NCBI GenBank assembly: GCA_022071965.1
Contig: JAJVIQ010000019.1
Coordinates: 1 to 64,000, forward strand
Length of the DNA stretch: 64,000 nucleotides
Source of the DNA: Gammaproteobacteria bacterium
Lineage (GTDB): Bacteria; Pseudomonadota; Gammaproteobacteria; JAJPIJ01
Direction of reading: 5' to 3'
Shown here piece by piece: positions 40,542 to 50,522 of the stretch. Position 1 is the first letter of the stretch. Each line of letters starts with the position of its first letter. The notes under the pieces were generated by a model, which made no database searches, was not told the origin of the DNA, and worked only from the letters and a program-made list of their open reading frames with translations. The position numbers and the translations under genes are program-made.

Positions 40542-42547
40542 TTTCACGACCGGACAGCCGCCAGGAATGGCCGCATCCTGTCGTCGTCTTTCTCGTTTTG
40601 CTTGCGCTGTACGCCGCAACCGCGCCTCGAACGGTCGCGCTCGAGGACGACGGATTATTCATCCTGTCGAGTTTTTTTCTCGGGATCGAGCACCCCCCCG
40701 GATATCCACTCCACACGCTGCTCGGTCACCTCTTCACCTTGCTGCCCGTCGGATCGGTGGCATTTCGCGTACACCTGATGAGCGCGTTCTTCGGCGCGCT
40801 CACCTGCGCTGTCGTCTGGCTGTGCGTTCAGGCCCTGACGCGGGAACGCGTATGGGCGTATTTCGCCGCATTGGGATTGGGGGTTTCGCGCGCGTTCTGG
40901 TCGCAGTCGCTCGTCGCCGAGGTCTACACACTCAACACATTTTTCGTTTTCCTTCTCGTCCACCTCGGGTTGCGATTGGGATCCTCCGAGCGGTTCGCCC
41001 CCCGCACGGCGTCACTGATGGCATTCCTGTTCGGCCTGAGTTTGTCGAACCACTGGCCACTCATGCTGCTCGTATCGCCCGCATTTGCGATCCTGCTCTG
41101 GCCGCACAGAAGCAAGATCATCCGCTGGCTGCCGACACTCGTGCCGTTGTCGCTGCTCGGACTGTCGCCGTATGCCTGGCTCGTGGTGCGGTCATGGTCC
41201 GATCCCGTGTTCAGCTTCTACGGCCCTCTGACTTCGCCGGGCGAGTTCTGGACCATGGTCAGTCGCGCCGGCTATGCGTCCATCGACGCGTCCGCATCCG
41301 CTACGTGGATCGATCGTCTGTACTTCCTCCGGTATTTCGGTCAGCAGTTGATTCTCCAATTCGCGATCGTCGGCACCGCACTCGGACTGCTTGGAGCCAT
41401 TGTGCAATGGCGAACGTGGGGCTACCGGGTCTCGATGTGCCTGACCGTCATCTTCCTGATGCCATCCGTCGTCCTCATTTTTCTCCTGGGATTCGATTAC
41501 GACTTTCTGCACGCGCACATCTACAGCGTCTATCCGTTGCCGGCCTATGCCATCGTGGCAGTCTGGATGGCCTTGGGCCTGATGCACCTTGCCCGCGCCA
41601 GAAGGTTCGCGGGATGGTTCGTTCATGTGATCGGCTTGATATCCATCTCCCTTATCGCCGCGATGTCGGCACGCACCAACCTTCGCGCCGGATATGACTG
41701 GTCGAGCCGCTACGCGCGCACCATTCTGTTACCCCTTCCCGCGAACACGATCCTGTTCGTCTCGGGTGACGCCGAGGTCGGCGCGGTCGGCTACTTCCAC
41801 TTGATCGAGGGAGTGAGGCCCGACGTCACCGTCATGAACCCTGGCGGCCTGGGCTTCGATACGCGGATCTTCCATCCGTTGCGGACCCGGCGATCCGACG
41901 GCCGCGCCGCCGTCGCCGCCTTCGCGCAGGCGGTCCGGCGACCCGTGGCCTTCACGCCACCGGTTCCGGAGGGGGTCAACACCACCAATCATTGGCTCCA
42001 CTACATCGTTACGGACCCGGGCCAGGGCGGCAGCGCTGCGCTCCAGCCTCTCGACGCGACCCAGCGGGAGTTTCTCGAAACCGCGGTGCTGACCGGGGAT
42101 CATCCCGATCCGTGGACATCGTTCGTGCAAGGCGGGCTGCGCCGCCGTATCGCGACGTTTCTGGCCATGAGGCCGGAGACCTGGAAAACGAACGATACCT
42201 TCGGCGACCGCTACCTCGGGAAACTTGACGCCGACTTCGACGGCGCGCTGGGCATCGCGATAGGCATGCTGGCCAACCCCGTCGGATACAACGCCGCCGA
42301 TGTTGCGCGTCAGCTCGAGCGCGCCGCGTACCTGATGCCCAGTGACCTGCCCAAGAGCGACAAGGCTCTGTTCCTCGAACTGCGCGGGCACCTCCGGCTC
42401 GAGCTCGGGGATCTCGACGGCGCGACTCGCGATCTGCGTGCCGCGGTCGAACTGCATCCGCCCTCGACAGGCCGCTCTGCATCCACGCTGGCGGGATTGG
42501 TCCACCGCGGCAACGACATCGATGACGGGATGCGGATGTCCCGGTGA
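40538..42547 (+). CDS. DUF2723 GT-C membrane protein (putative glycosyltransferase)
   Basis: The 669-residue protein has about ten membrane helices up to residue 385 and a soluble C-terminal part of roughly 280 residues. The N-terminal loop carries VALEDDGLFILSSFFLGIEH then PPGYPLHTLLGHLFTLLPVG, the hallmark of DUF2723 and similar to protein O-mannosyltransferases, with an acidic pair in the first extracytoplasmic loop. Its start overlaps the GT2-GtrA stop, so they are coupled. By analogy with gtrABC it would transfer the flipped sugar to a periplasmic acceptor. The acceptor (protein, lipid A or O antigen) cannot be told. Confidence 0.8.
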   Translation: MISRPDSRQEWPHPVVVFLVLLALYAATAPRTVALEDDGLFILSSFFLGIEHPPGYPLHTLLGHLFTLLPVGSVAFRVHLMSAFFGALTCAVVWLCVQALTRERVWAYFAALGLGVSRAFWSQSLVAEVYTLNTFFVFLLVHLGLRLGSSERFAPRTASLMAFLFGLSLSNHWPLMLLVSPAFAILLWPHRSKIIRWLPTLVPLSLLGLSPYAWLVVRSWSDPVFSFYGPLTSPGEFWTMVSRAGYASIDASASATWIDRLYFLRYFGQQLILQFAIVGTALGLLGAIVQWRTWGYRVSMCLTVIFLMPSVVLIFLLGFDYDFLHAHIYSVYPLPAYAIVAVWMALGLMHLARARRFAGWFVHVIGLISISLIAAMSARTNLRAGYDWSSRYARTILLPLPANTILFVSGDAEVGAVGYFHLIEGVRPDVTVMNPGGLGFDTRIFHPLRTRRSDGRAAVAAFAQAVRRPVAFTPPVPEGVNTTNHWLHYIVTDPGQGGSAALQPLDATQREFLETAVLTGDHPDPWTSFVQGGLRRRIATFLAMRPETWKTNDTFGDRYLGKLDADFDGALGIAIGMLANPVGYNAADVARQLERAAYLMPSDLPKSDKALFLELRGHLRLELGDLDGATRDLRAAVELHPPSTGRSASTLAGLVHRGNDIDDGMRMSR

Positions 42548-42647
42548 TGCGCGGCAGGACTACGGACCGTGCCCGGCGTCCCACCACACGTCATGGCAAG
42601 GACTCGAACAGCTGGCGTGTGTCAGCTGCAAGGCCGGCGCTTGCCCT

Positions 42648-45548
42648 TCAATTCAGCCCCTCGGCGGGCGGGGGCTGCCGGAAGAAACGCGGGATCTCCG
42701 CCGCGGGACGCGGGTGGCTGAAAAAAAACCCTTGCATGCTGTGGCAGTTCTGCTCGCGCAGGAAGGTCACCTGCGCCTCGGTCTCCACGCCCTCCGCCAC
42801 GACGGTGAGATCCATGCTGCGCGCAAGAGCGATGATCGCCTGCGCGATGGCGGCATTGTCGGGATCGTTGGTGATGTCGCGCACGAAGGACTGGTCGATC
42901 TTCAACTCGTCGATCGGAAAGCGCTTCAGATGCGTCAGCGACGAGAACCCGGTGCCGAAATCGTCAATCGCGACCCGGACTCCGAGCGCCTTGAAATCGC
43001 GCAGCGCCACGAGCGTCTTCTTCACGTCCTTGACGATGGTGGTCTCGGTAATCTCCACCTTGATGAGTCCCGGGTCTATGCCGTTGTGTTCTATCGCCTT
43101 GCCGAGGGTGCGCGCGATCTCGTGGCGCGCGAACTGGCGCGGCGAGACGTTGATGCTGATCGGCATCGGGAGCGGACTCAACTCCGCCCACGCCCGTGCC
43201 TGTCGGCAGGCGGCCTGAATGACCATGTCGCCGATGGGATGTATGAGTCCGTTCTCCTCAGCGATCGGGATGAATCTGCTCGGGGAGATGAGGCCGTCGC
43301 GCGGATGGTGCCACCGCAGGAGCGCCTCGACACCCGTGGTCTCGCCGCTGAGCAGCGAGACCTGCGGCTGGAAGAACAGCTCCAGTTCCCCGCGCTTCAA
43401 TGCGCGGTGCAGGCTCTGCTCCATCGCAAGGCTTTGCATCGTCCAGTTGTTGATGTCCTCGGAATAGAATCGGTAGGCGTTGCGGCCGCGGTCCTTGACG
43501 CGATACATGGCCGCATCCGCCTTCTTCAGCAATTCCTCGGCATTCTCGCCGTCCTTCGGGCAAAGGCTGATGCCGATGCTTGCCGTCACGTAGAGCTCAT
43601 GCCGGTCGAACCTGAAAGGCCGCTGGAAGCACCTGAGGATCTTGCTCGCCAGGCGCGCGACGACCTCCTTGCGCGATATGCCCTCGATGATGAACACGAA
43701 CTCGTCCCCGCCCCAGCGCGCGACGGTGTCCTGGCCGCGCATGCCCGACTTCAGGCGCTTGGCGACCTCCCTGAGCAGACTGTCGCCGGCGCTGTGACCG
43801 AGGCTGTCGTTGACGCGCTTGAAGCCGTCCAGATCGAGGAACATGACGCCTATCCAGGTTCCGGCTCTCATGGCGCTGGAGATGGCGTGGGTGAGCCGGT
43901 CCTGCAGCAGCATTCGGTTGGGCAGCTCCGTAAGCGAGTCGTGCGTGGCCTGATGCAGCATGCGCGCCGTGATCGACAGGCTGTCGGTCACGTCATCCAG
44001 CGCCAATACCGCTCCAAACACGCTGCCCTCGGCATCACGCAAGGGGCCCGCCGTCGCGCGCACCAGCGTCCGGCGATCATTGCCGCGGTGGAGCATCGCA
44101 GGGTCCACGAGCTCCTGCACGCGGCCGCTGGCAAGACAGGCATCGAGGATTGCCGCGAGCTTCTCCTGCGCGCTCGGCTCGAGGGACAGCAGGACATCGC
44201 GCAACGGCCCGCCGCCGGCATGCTCGCCGTCGATACCGAGCAGGTCCCTGGCTGCCGGATTGACGAAGGTGACGTTGCCCCGTTTGTCCGTCGCCACCAC
44301 CGCCTTGCCGACGGAATCCAGGATCGCCCGGCTGCGTTCCTGCGGATGGTGCAAACGCTCCGCAGACCCGTGCGTCCGCTGCCATGCCCAGGTGAGATGG
44401 CAGCCACACAGCGCGATGACGGTCGTGGACGGCGCAAACCAGCGCCCGCCGTATCGCATCAGGAGGTAGCTCGCCAGCAGCGCCGCGACGATCGTCACGG
44501 CGGTTGCGATCGGCGCGTATCGCGGCCGCACCGCCCCGTAGAGCACCGTCGCAGCCAGCAGCACGAGCAGTGTCAGCAGCAGGCTCGACGAGTTGCCGAT
44601 CGGCACCACGCCGCTGTCATGCCGTAGCGTATCGAGGACGTGGGCGCTGACCTCCACGGCGGGCATGGCACGGGCCACGCCGCCGTGGGGCGTGGGATGC
44701 GCCTCCTGGAGACCCGCGGCAGTCACACCCACGAGCACGAATTTCCCCCGCAGCGAGCCGGCCACCGTGTCGTTCCGGAGCACGTCGACAGCACTCAGGC
44801 GGCGATACTGGCCAGGCGGCCCGGCAAATGGAATGTGCAGGCGGAAGTCCCGTACCCAGCCCTCCGCACGCGCAGCGGCGACAGTGACACCCCGTTCGCC
44901 TGCCAGCTGGTGCATGTTCCGCGGCGTCGTGAGCATCAGCATGGCCAACGGCAGCGCAGGCAAGGCGGACCCGGGTGGTCCCGCCTCGAGGAATACGCTG
45001 CGCAGAACGGCGTCCTGATCGGGCAGCAGCTCGATGTGTCCCAGGCCGGCGGCGGCGCCTTCGAACCTCGCCAGCGGGCGGGATCGCTCATCCGCCTCCC
45101 CGGGGCCAGTCGCGGGAGGCGCAATCGACAGCACCGTGCGCCCGCTCGCCTGCAAGGCACGCGCGAGGGCGGCGCCGCCCGCGGGATCACCGGCGTCGGG
45201 CGCGTTCAAATCGAACTGGAGGCCGACGACGCGCACCCCGGCGCCAGTGAGCCGATCGAGCAACTTCGCAAGCAGCCGGCCTGACCACGGCCACCGACCC
45301 AGCTCGGCGATGCTGCGATCATCGATGGCGACGATGACGATGTCCGGGGAGACCGGCCGTGGCCACGCCCGAAGCGCGAGATCGTATGCGGCCAGATCGG
45401 CGCGGATCAGGAGCCCGGAGGCCTGCAGTCCCGCCGCGAGCGCGGCCGCGGCCAGCATCGGGAAGATCTGCTGGCGGCGCACCGCCCGGCCGAGGATGCC
45501 GGTGTTCAACTCAGTGGACTTTCCGGGGCGCAACGTCCTGGCGGGCAT
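42648..45548 (-). CDS. CHASE2-PAS-GGDEF-EAL cyclic-di-GMP signalling protein
   Basis: This 966-residue multi-domain protein begins with a membrane helix and an extracytoplasmic CHASE2 sensor (about residues 45-310, with PDIVIVAIDDRSIAELGRWP). Membrane helices span about 315-385. A PAS domain lies near 400-530 (AILDSVGKAVVATDKRGNVT). The GGDEF domain has an intact WGGDEFVF signature around residue 612, and the EAL domain an intact GVEALLRW around residue 741 with DDFGTGFSSLTHLKRFPIDE. Both activities could therefore be functional. It may switch cyclic-di-GMP level in response to a periplasmic signal. It stands alone, convergent with the DUF2723 gene. Confidence 0.93.
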   Translation of the reverse strand: MPARTLRPGKSTELNTGILGRAVRRQQIFPMLAAAALAAGLQASGLLIRADLAAYDLALRAWPRPVSPDIVIVAIDDRSIAELGRWPWSGRLLAKLLDRLTGAGVRVVGLQFDLNAPDAGDPAGGAALARALQASGRTVLSIAPPATGPGEADERSRPLARFEGAAAGLGHIELLPDQDAVLRSVFLEAGPPGSALPALPLAMLMLTTPRNMHQLAGERGVTVAAARAEGWVRDFRLHIPFAGPPGQYRRLSAVDVLRNDTVAGSLRGKFVLVGVTAAGLQEAHPTPHGGVARAMPAVEVSAHVLDTLRHDSGVVPIGNSSSLLLTLLVLLAATVLYGAVRPRYAPIATAVTIVAALLASYLLMRYGGRWFAPSTTVIALCGCHLTWAWQRTHGSAERLHHPQERSRAILDSVGKAVVATDKRGNVTFVNPAARDLLGIDGEHAGGGPLRDVLLSLEPSAQEKLAAILDACLASGRVQELVDPAMLHRGNDRRTLVRATAGPLRDAEGSVFGAVLALDDVTDSLSITARMLHQATHDSLTELPNRMLLQDRLTHAISSAMRAGTWIGVMFLDLDGFKRVNDSLGHSAGDSLLREVAKRLKSGMRGQDTVARWGGDEFVFIIEGISRKEVVARLASKILRCFQRPFRFDRHELYVTASIGISLCPKDGENAEELLKKADAAMYRVKDRGRNAYRFYSEDINNWTMQSLAMEQSLHRALKRGELELFFQPQVSLLSGETTGVEALLRWHHPRDGLISPSRFIPIAEENGLIHPIGDMVIQAACRQARAWAELSPLPMPISINVSPRQFARHEIARTLGKAIEHNGIDPGLIKVEITETTIVKDVKKTLVALRDFKALGVRVAIDDFGTGFSSLTHLKRFPIDELKIDQSFVRDITNDPDNAAIAQAIIALARSMDLTVVAEGVETEAQVTFLREQNCHSMQGFFFSHPRPAAEIPRFFRQPPPAEGLN

Positions 45549-45899
45549 TGCGGATTACCCACCGCACGCACCCTCCCTGCCGCAACGGCGTACCGGGTGC
45601 CGGCGCCGCCGCCAGGGCGGCGCGACATCGCGTCGGGGCGGGCATCGGTACTCACCTTGTGCTCGCAATGGATCCCTCATAGCCACATTCTAGTTACTGG
45701 CCGGAATTCCCGATATGCGCGCATGGGCACCTTGAGCGGCGGCGGGATCGGGATGGTCGTGCAGCTCGGACTCACACGGGCGGTGAACGGTCGGCCGCGG
45801 CAGGCGTTCCGCCGTCGGCAGGCTGGCGATGACGATGCCGATGCCGATGCGGTTACGGGGTTCGATCGCCGTCGCCGCGACCGCACGCGCGGCGGCGGC
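45549..45899. other. Gap between the CHASE2 regulator and the HerA-like ATPase; nothing recognised
   Basis: About 350 bp without a credible frame. Plus-strand frames here extend into the opposite strand of the ATPase gene and look like codon shadows. The promoter of the CHASE2 gene must lie at its left part, but no clear -35/-10 pair is seen. Confidence 0.45.
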
Positions 45900-47414
45900 T
45901 CAGCCGCGCCGGCTGCCGCCGCTCAGCGACCCGAGCACGCCGCGCAGGATCTGCCGGCCGAGTTGCGTGCCGATGGAACGCGCCGCGCTCTTTGCCATGG
46001 ACTCCACGATACTGTCGGTGCGGCGGGCGCGCCGCCCTCCGAATACGGAGCCAAGTATGTCCTTGACGAGTCCGCCGCCGCCCGGGCCGGAGCCCTCCTC
46101 GACACGCCCCTGCGCCGGAGCGTCCGCATGCGATTTCGCCGCACGTTGCTTCAGCATCTCGTATGCCGACTCCCCATCGAGCAACTTCTCGTAGTGACCA
46201 TAAAAAGCGGAGGCCTTGATGATGCTGTCGCGCTCGGCCTCCGTGATGGGCCCGATCCGGCTGGCAGGAGGGATCACGAATGCACGCTCGGTGACCCCTG
46301 GGCGCCCTTTTTCATCGAGAAACGAGACCAGCGCCTCGCCCACCCCCAATGCGGTGATGACCTGTTCCGTGTCGAATGCCGGGTTCGGGCGCATGGTCTC
46401 CGCCGTCGCCCTTACCGCCTTCTGATCGCGAGGCGTGAAGGCGCGCAAGGCATGCTGCACGCGGTTGCCGAGCTGTGCCAGTACTGCATCCGGCACGTCG
46501 AGCGGGTTCTGGGTGATGAAAAAGACGCCAACGCCTTTGGAACGGATGAGACGCACGACCTGCTCGATCTTCTCCAGCAGCGCCCGGGGCGCCTCGTCGA
46601 AAAGCAGATGCGCCTCGTCGAAGAAGAACACCATCTTCGGCTTCTCGGGATCGCCCACCTCGGGAAGGCTTTCGAACAGCTCCGCCAGCAGCCAGAGCAG
46701 CAGCGTGGAATACAGCTTCGGGGCATTCATGAGTCGATCGGACACCAGGATATTCACCACTCCCCTGCCGGCGCCGTCCGTCTGCATCAGGTCCTGTATG
46801 TTCAGCATGGGCTCGCCGAAGAGCAGATCGCCGCCCTGCTCCTCCAGCTGCAGCAGAGCGCGCTGGATCGCGCCGACGCTGGCCGCGGAGACGTTGCCGT
46901 ATTCGGTGGTGAACTGCCTGGCATTCTCGCCGACGTGCTGGACCATCGCCCGCAGGTCCTTCAGATCCATCAGCAACAGGCCGTTGTCGTCGGCGATCCG
47001 GTAGATGATGGCCAGCACCCCGGCCTGGGTCTCGTTGAGATTCAGGACCCGACTGAACAGCAGGGGTCCCATGTCGGAGACGGTCGCCCGCACCGGGTGG
47101 CCGGCGGCCCGCAGGGGGTCCCAGAACACCACCGGGCAGCCTTCGAAGGCGAAGTCGGCGAGCTGCAGGAGATCGAGCCGCTCCTTGATCCTGGGCGTCG
47201 CCGTCCCCGCCCGGGCTATGCCGGCGAGGTCGCCCTTGATATCGGCCATGAAGACGGGGACCCCCAGGTTGCTGAACCCCTGGGCGATCGCCTGGAGGGT
47301 GACGGTCTTGCCGGTGCCGGTGGCCCCGGTTATCAGACCGTGCCGGTTTCCCATCGCCGGCAACAGGCACACGTCCGTCGCCCCCGATTTCGCGATGACC
47401 AGCGGTCCGGGCAT
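45900..47414 (-). CDS. HerA/YjgR-like ATPase (DUF853)
   Basis: The 504-residue protein is a FtsK-HerA class P-loop ATPase of the YjgR/DUF853 kind. Walker A is [19 protein letters not shown] and Walker B is [20 protein letters not shown], and a [20 protein letters not shown] arm follows. The C-terminus is Gly/Arg-rich. No partner nuclease gene such as nurA is adjacent. The ATG at 47414 has GGGGGAGAG directly upstream; the longer frame is not credible. A role in DNA translocation is inferred from the superfamily only, and no specific process is established. Confidence 0.85.
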   Translation of the reverse strand: MPGPLVIAKSGATDVCLLPAMGNRHGLITGATGTGKTVTLQAIAQGFSNLGVPVFMADIKGDLAGIARAGTATPRIKERLDLLQLADFAFEGCPVVFWDPLRAAGHPVRATVSDMGPLLFSRVLNLNETQAGVLAIIYRIADDNGLLLMDLKDLRAMVQHVGENARQFTTEYGNVSAASVGAIQRALLQLEEQGGDLLFGEPMLNIQDLMQTDGAGRGVVNILVSDRLMNAPKLYSTLLLWLLAELFESLPEVGDPEKPKMVFFFDEAHLLFDEAPRALLEKIEQVVRLIRSKGVGVFFITQNPLDVPDAVLAQLGNRVQHALRAFTPRDQKAVRATAETMRPNPAFDTEQVITALGVGEALVSFLDEKGRPGVTERAFVIPPASRIGPITEAERDSIIKASAFYGHYEKLLDGESAYEMLKQRAAKSHADAPAQGRVEEGSGPGGGGLVKDILGSVFGGRRARRTDSIVESMAKSAARSIGTQLGRQILRGVLGSLSGGSRRG

Positions 47415-47665
47415 CTCTCCCCCCCTTGCGTCATGGTTGTATGGTCGTCCGGCCCCGTGGATTATACCGATCGGTGGCCGGGCACTGACCGTCGCCATGA
47501 ACATTTCCCCCACTGCGGCGAGATTTCTCCTTGTGAGCGACTCACAGTTCCAGTAAGCTTTGCTGCAACAAGTCTGTAATCTTAAGTGACGAAAAAGCCA
47601 CACTGTTCCGTGAAGGCGGGCGTGACTCAGCTGCCCGTCAGGTCAAACCGAGGGGGATTCGAATC

Positions 47666-48397
47666 ATGAGGAACTATCTCAAGCTCGCCACAACGATTGC
47701 TTGTGTCGCCACGCTCTCCGGCTGCGCAAACTCCGGCGGCCTCAGCAAGCCTGTCTGCATGCTGGCCGGTGCTGCCGTGGGCGGCCTCGCCGGCGGTCTC
47801 GCCGCCGACGAAGACGAAGGCATCTACGCGGGCGCCGGTGCCGCGGCCGGAGCGCTGATCGGCGCGGCGCTGTGCCCGGAGCCGCCGGCGCCCGAACCGG
47901 TCGCGGAAGCGGCACCGCCACCGCCGCCGCCTCCTCCTCCCCCTCCGCCGCCTCCACCGGAGGAACCGAAGCTGATCCACACCCTGCGCGGGGTGAATTT
48001 CGACTTCGACAAGGCGACCATCAAGCCTGACTCGGCCGCCATCCTCGATGAAGGCGTGCGCAAGCTGGAAGAGGTCGGCAATGCCGACGTCAAGATCGTC
48101 GGCCATACCGACAGCATCGGGTCCGAGGCATACAATCAGGGGCTGTCGGAGCGCCGTGCCGAGGCCGTCCGCGAATACTTCGTCGCCCACGGGATCGCCG
48201 CATCGCGACTGACGACCGAGGGTCGCGGTGAGAGCGAGCCCGTCGCCTCGAACGATACGAAGGACGGTCGCTACATGAACCGCCGCGTCGAACTCTATAC
48301 GAACGGCCAGTCCGGCGGTGCCGGCGCAGCGGCCGCCGGCGGCCCGTGCGACCCGAGACTCTGGCAGTGCGTCTGGCATGAAGTGCAGATGAAGTAA
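47666..48397 (+). CDS. OmpA-family lipoprotein with glycine zipper and polyproline linker
   Basis: The signal peptide ends in a lipobox with Cys20 (ATLSGC). A glycine-zipper segment follows (LAGAAVGGLAGGLA and AGAGAAAGALIGAAL). Residues about 90-105 are an uninterrupted run of 15 prolines. The OmpA C-terminal domain then has the peptidoglycan-binding pattern VNFDFDKATIKPDSAAILDE and VGHTDSIGSEAYNQGLSERR and ends with NRRVELY. It anchors to the outer membrane by lipid and to the wall by the OmpA domain. GAGGGGGA precedes the ATG. A strong terminator follows. Confidence 0.93.
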   Translation: MRNYLKLATTIACVATLSGCANSGGLSKPVCMLAGAAVGGLAGGLAADEDEGIYAGAGAAAGALIGAALCPEPPAPEPVAEAAPPPPPPPPPPPPPPPEEPKLIHTLRGVNFDFDKATIKPDSAAILDEGVRKLEEVGNADVKIVGHTDSIGSEAYNQGLSERRAEAVREYFVAHGIAASRLTTEGRGESEPVASNDTKDGRYMNRRVELYTNGQSGGAGAAAAGGPCDPRLWQCVWHEVQMK

Positions 48398-48437
48398 CGC
48401 CGAACTACCGACAATAACGAAGTCCTTCAGCTTGACG

Positions 48438-48469
48438 GGCGCGTGGGATCACCCACGCGCCTTTTTCTT
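48438..48469 (+). terminator. Intrinsic terminator after the OmpA-like gene
   Basis: GGCGCGTGGG (48438-48447) pairs perfectly with CCCACGCGCC (48452-48461) around a four-base loop and is followed by TTTTTCTT. Confidence 0.92.
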
Positions 48470-48495
48470 GTCCGGCAGCCAGCGAGGACACGGTG

Positions 48496-49170
48496 ATGCA
48501 CGGTGAGCCCGAGCGCGACGACAGTGCGCTCAACACGGCCTATGCGTACAACACTCGTCCATGCCTTCCCCGGGGCGAGGCACGCAGCGGCTGGCACGGG
48601 AAGATCGACGAGCTGTTGCGGCTCGATCACTCCTTTCTCGGCTATCGCTACAGCGACTCCGGTGTGCTGTTTCGCGGCCTGCCGCGGGGACTGACGGCGA
48701 ACCTCCGCGCCGGCCGATGGCTGCCGAGCGTGGAGGCCGGTCCGCTAGGCTCTCTGGAGCGCCAGCTCGGCGTTTACCTGCTCTCGCATGATCTCTCGGA
48801 CGCCCTGACGGTCGCGCGCATCTGGGCAAGCCTCGAAGACGCCGCGGTGATGATCTTCCCCGCCGCCGAATTCAACCGGCGCTGGGGGAGCGCCACGGCG
48901 GCAATGCTGGGATTCGCGGAGCCCGGCGTGGTGTTCAAGTACCCATTCCTGGTGGAGCCCCTGCCCATGCATGCGGTCGACAGCATCGTTGTGTCGACGC
49001 GGTGCGACGGTGTGAACGACCCCCGCGTGGTCAGGCCGCCGGCAGCGATCGGCGCCGTCCGGGGCCCGCTGGAGCGCTGGATACTGGAGCAATTGGAGAG
49101 CCGGGGCCTTTGTCCGGCACATCCGGAAGCCACGGACCGGTATCCCCGCCGCGACTCATCCCCGGGGTGA
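48496..49170 (+). CDS. Unrecognised 224-residue protein
   Basis: No family is recognised. The protein has no signal peptide and no clear membrane helix. It is moderately rich in Arg, Ala and Leu, and has the stretches YLLSHDLSDALTVARIWASL and FNRRWGSATAAMLGFAEPGV. Codon use resembles its neighbours, and a GAGG lies nine bases before the ATG at 48496 (a GTG immediately before it is an alternative). It is the only gene between the OmpA terminator and the converging queG, whose 3' end it overlaps by 15 bp. It is probably real but functionally blank. Confidence 0.6.
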   Translation: MHGEPERDDSALNTAYAYNTRPCLPRGEARSGWHGKIDELLRLDHSFLGYRYSDSGVLFRGLPRGLTANLRAGRWLPSVEAGPLGSLERQLGVYLLSHDLSDALTVARIWASLEDAAVMIFPAAEFNRRWGSATAAMLGFAEPGVVFKYPFLVEPLPMHAVDSIVVSTRCDGVNDPRVVRPPAAIGAVRGPLERWILEQLESRGLCPAHPEATDRYPRRDSSPG

Positions 49171-50214
49171 CGGCGCCGCGTGCCGGGCCAGGGCCCATTG
49201 CACGTGCTCGCGTACCAGTCCCGAAGGATGCCCGGCGCGTGCGCGCAGGCCGGCGAGGACCTCGGGACGGCCAGGCGCATTGCCGAGTGCCACGGCAAGG
49301 TTCCGCAGCCAGCATTCGTAACCGATGCGCCGTATGGCCGAGCCCTCCGTGTATCTCAGGAAGTCCTCTTCGCTCCAGCCGAAAAGCCGCAGCAGGCTCG
49401 AAGAATCCAGGCCATGCCGGGGCCGGAAATCGCCCTCTCCGGTCGAGCGCGCGAAGCGGTTCCATGGACAATGGAGCTGGCAGTCGTCACATCCGTAGAT
49501 GCGATTGCCGATGAGCGGGCGCAATTCCTCGGGTATGGAACCGCGCAGCTCGATGGTCAGGTAGGAGATGCAGCGTCGCGCATCGAGCTGGTAGGGCGCC
49601 ACGATCGCCGCGGTCGGACAGACATCCATGCACACCGCGCAGCGGCCGCAGTGGTCCTCGCCTTCGCCGGCATCGACGGGCAAGGGCAGATCGGTATAGA
49701 TCTCGCCGAGGAAGAACCAGGACCCCGCGCCGCGGTTGATGAGGTTGGTGTGCTTGCCGATCCAGCCGAGACCTGCATTGCGCGCCAGCGGCTTCTCCAT
49801 GACCGGCGCGCTGTCGACGAACACCCGGTAGCCATGCCCGCCGGCGCTGACAGCCACACGCTCGGCCAGCCGCTGCAGGCGCGCCCGCAGGACCTTGTGA
49901 TAGTCACGGCCGAGCGCGTAGCGGGAGACATAGGCAAGATCGGGATTGCCGAGCACCCGCTCGGCATCGGCCGCATCCTCGGGCCAATAGTCCATGCGCG
50001 CGCAGATGACGCGCAACGTGCCCGGATGAAGCTCCGCGGGGCGGCAGCGCTTGCTTCCATGACGCCGCATGTATTGCATGTCACCATGAAAATTCCGCTC
50101 GAGCCATTCCTCGAGCCGCGCCTCGTCCGGCCCGAGATCGATCCCGGTTACGCCGATCTGCTGAAACCCCAGGGCCGCACCCCACGCCTTGATGCGCACG
50201 GCGAGCGCGGGCAT
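49156..50214 (-). CDS. queG: Epoxyqueuosine reductase QueG
   Basis: QueG carries out the last step of queuosine synthesis in tRNA, with cobalamin and two [4Fe-4S] clusters. Cluster cysteines are in DHCGRCAVCMDVCPTAAIVA and YGCDDCQLHCPWNRFAR. The catalytic region has RYALGRDYHKVLRARLQRLA and PVMEKPLARNAGLGWIGKHT. The C-terminal HEAT-like segment follows. The ATG at 50214 gives about 350 residues and the expected RIKAWGAALGFQQIGVTGID start. In-frame GTG (50271) and TTG (50307) are possible alternatives. It converges on the unrecognised gene. Confidence 0.95.
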   Translation of the reverse strand: MPALAVRIKAWGAALGFQQIGVTGIDLGPDEARLEEWLERNFHGDMQYMRRHGSKRCRPAELHPGTLRVICARMDYWPEDAADAERVLGNPDLAYVSRYALGRDYHKVLRARLQRLAERVAVSAGGHGYRVFVDSAPVMEKPLARNAGLGWIGKHTNLINRGAGSWFFLGEIYTDLPLPVDAGEGEDHCGRCAVCMDVCPTAAIVAPYQLDARRCISYLTIELRGSIPEELRPLIGNRIYGCDDCQLHCPWNRFARSTGEGDFRPRHGLDSSSLLRLFGWSEEDFLRYTEGSAIRRIGYECWLRNLAVALGNAPGRPEVLAGLRARAGHPSGLVREHVQWALARHAAPSPRG

Positions 50215-50522
50215 TGCCGCCGCATCGAGGCGGCGCGCCGGCGCAGCGTCAGAGTCCGTCGCGGTCGTCACGGCGGCGATGATGGAACTCCCTCCGGCGA
50301 TGCGCAAGCTCCGGCGCGCGCCAACGCGGCATGGCGAGACTCACCTGGCGTGGCGTGAGGCGGGCGCGGTGATGGCCGGCGTGCGCCATCGGCCGGCCAA
50401 ACCTCGAGGCATGGATCGAGCCATGCCGCCACAAACCGCATGCTCGTACATCCGACGGCGTTACATCGCCCTCACCGGACCCGGTGACCCGGGAGAGCGG
50501 CGATACGCTGCAGACCGTCGGG

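Noticed and set aside
39061-42547. tRNA-Phe as an integration site with an island after it
   Set aside because: No integrase and no second copy of the tRNA 3' end were seen in the following kilobases.
42342-44627. Plus-strand frame (761 codons) across the CHASE2-GGDEF-EAL gene
   Set aside because: Antisense to a gene with intact GGDEF and EAL motifs; no features of its own.
45597-47579. Plus-strand frame (660 codons) across the HerA-like gene
   Set aside because: Antisense shadow of the ATPase, which has Walker motifs and a good ribosome-binding site.
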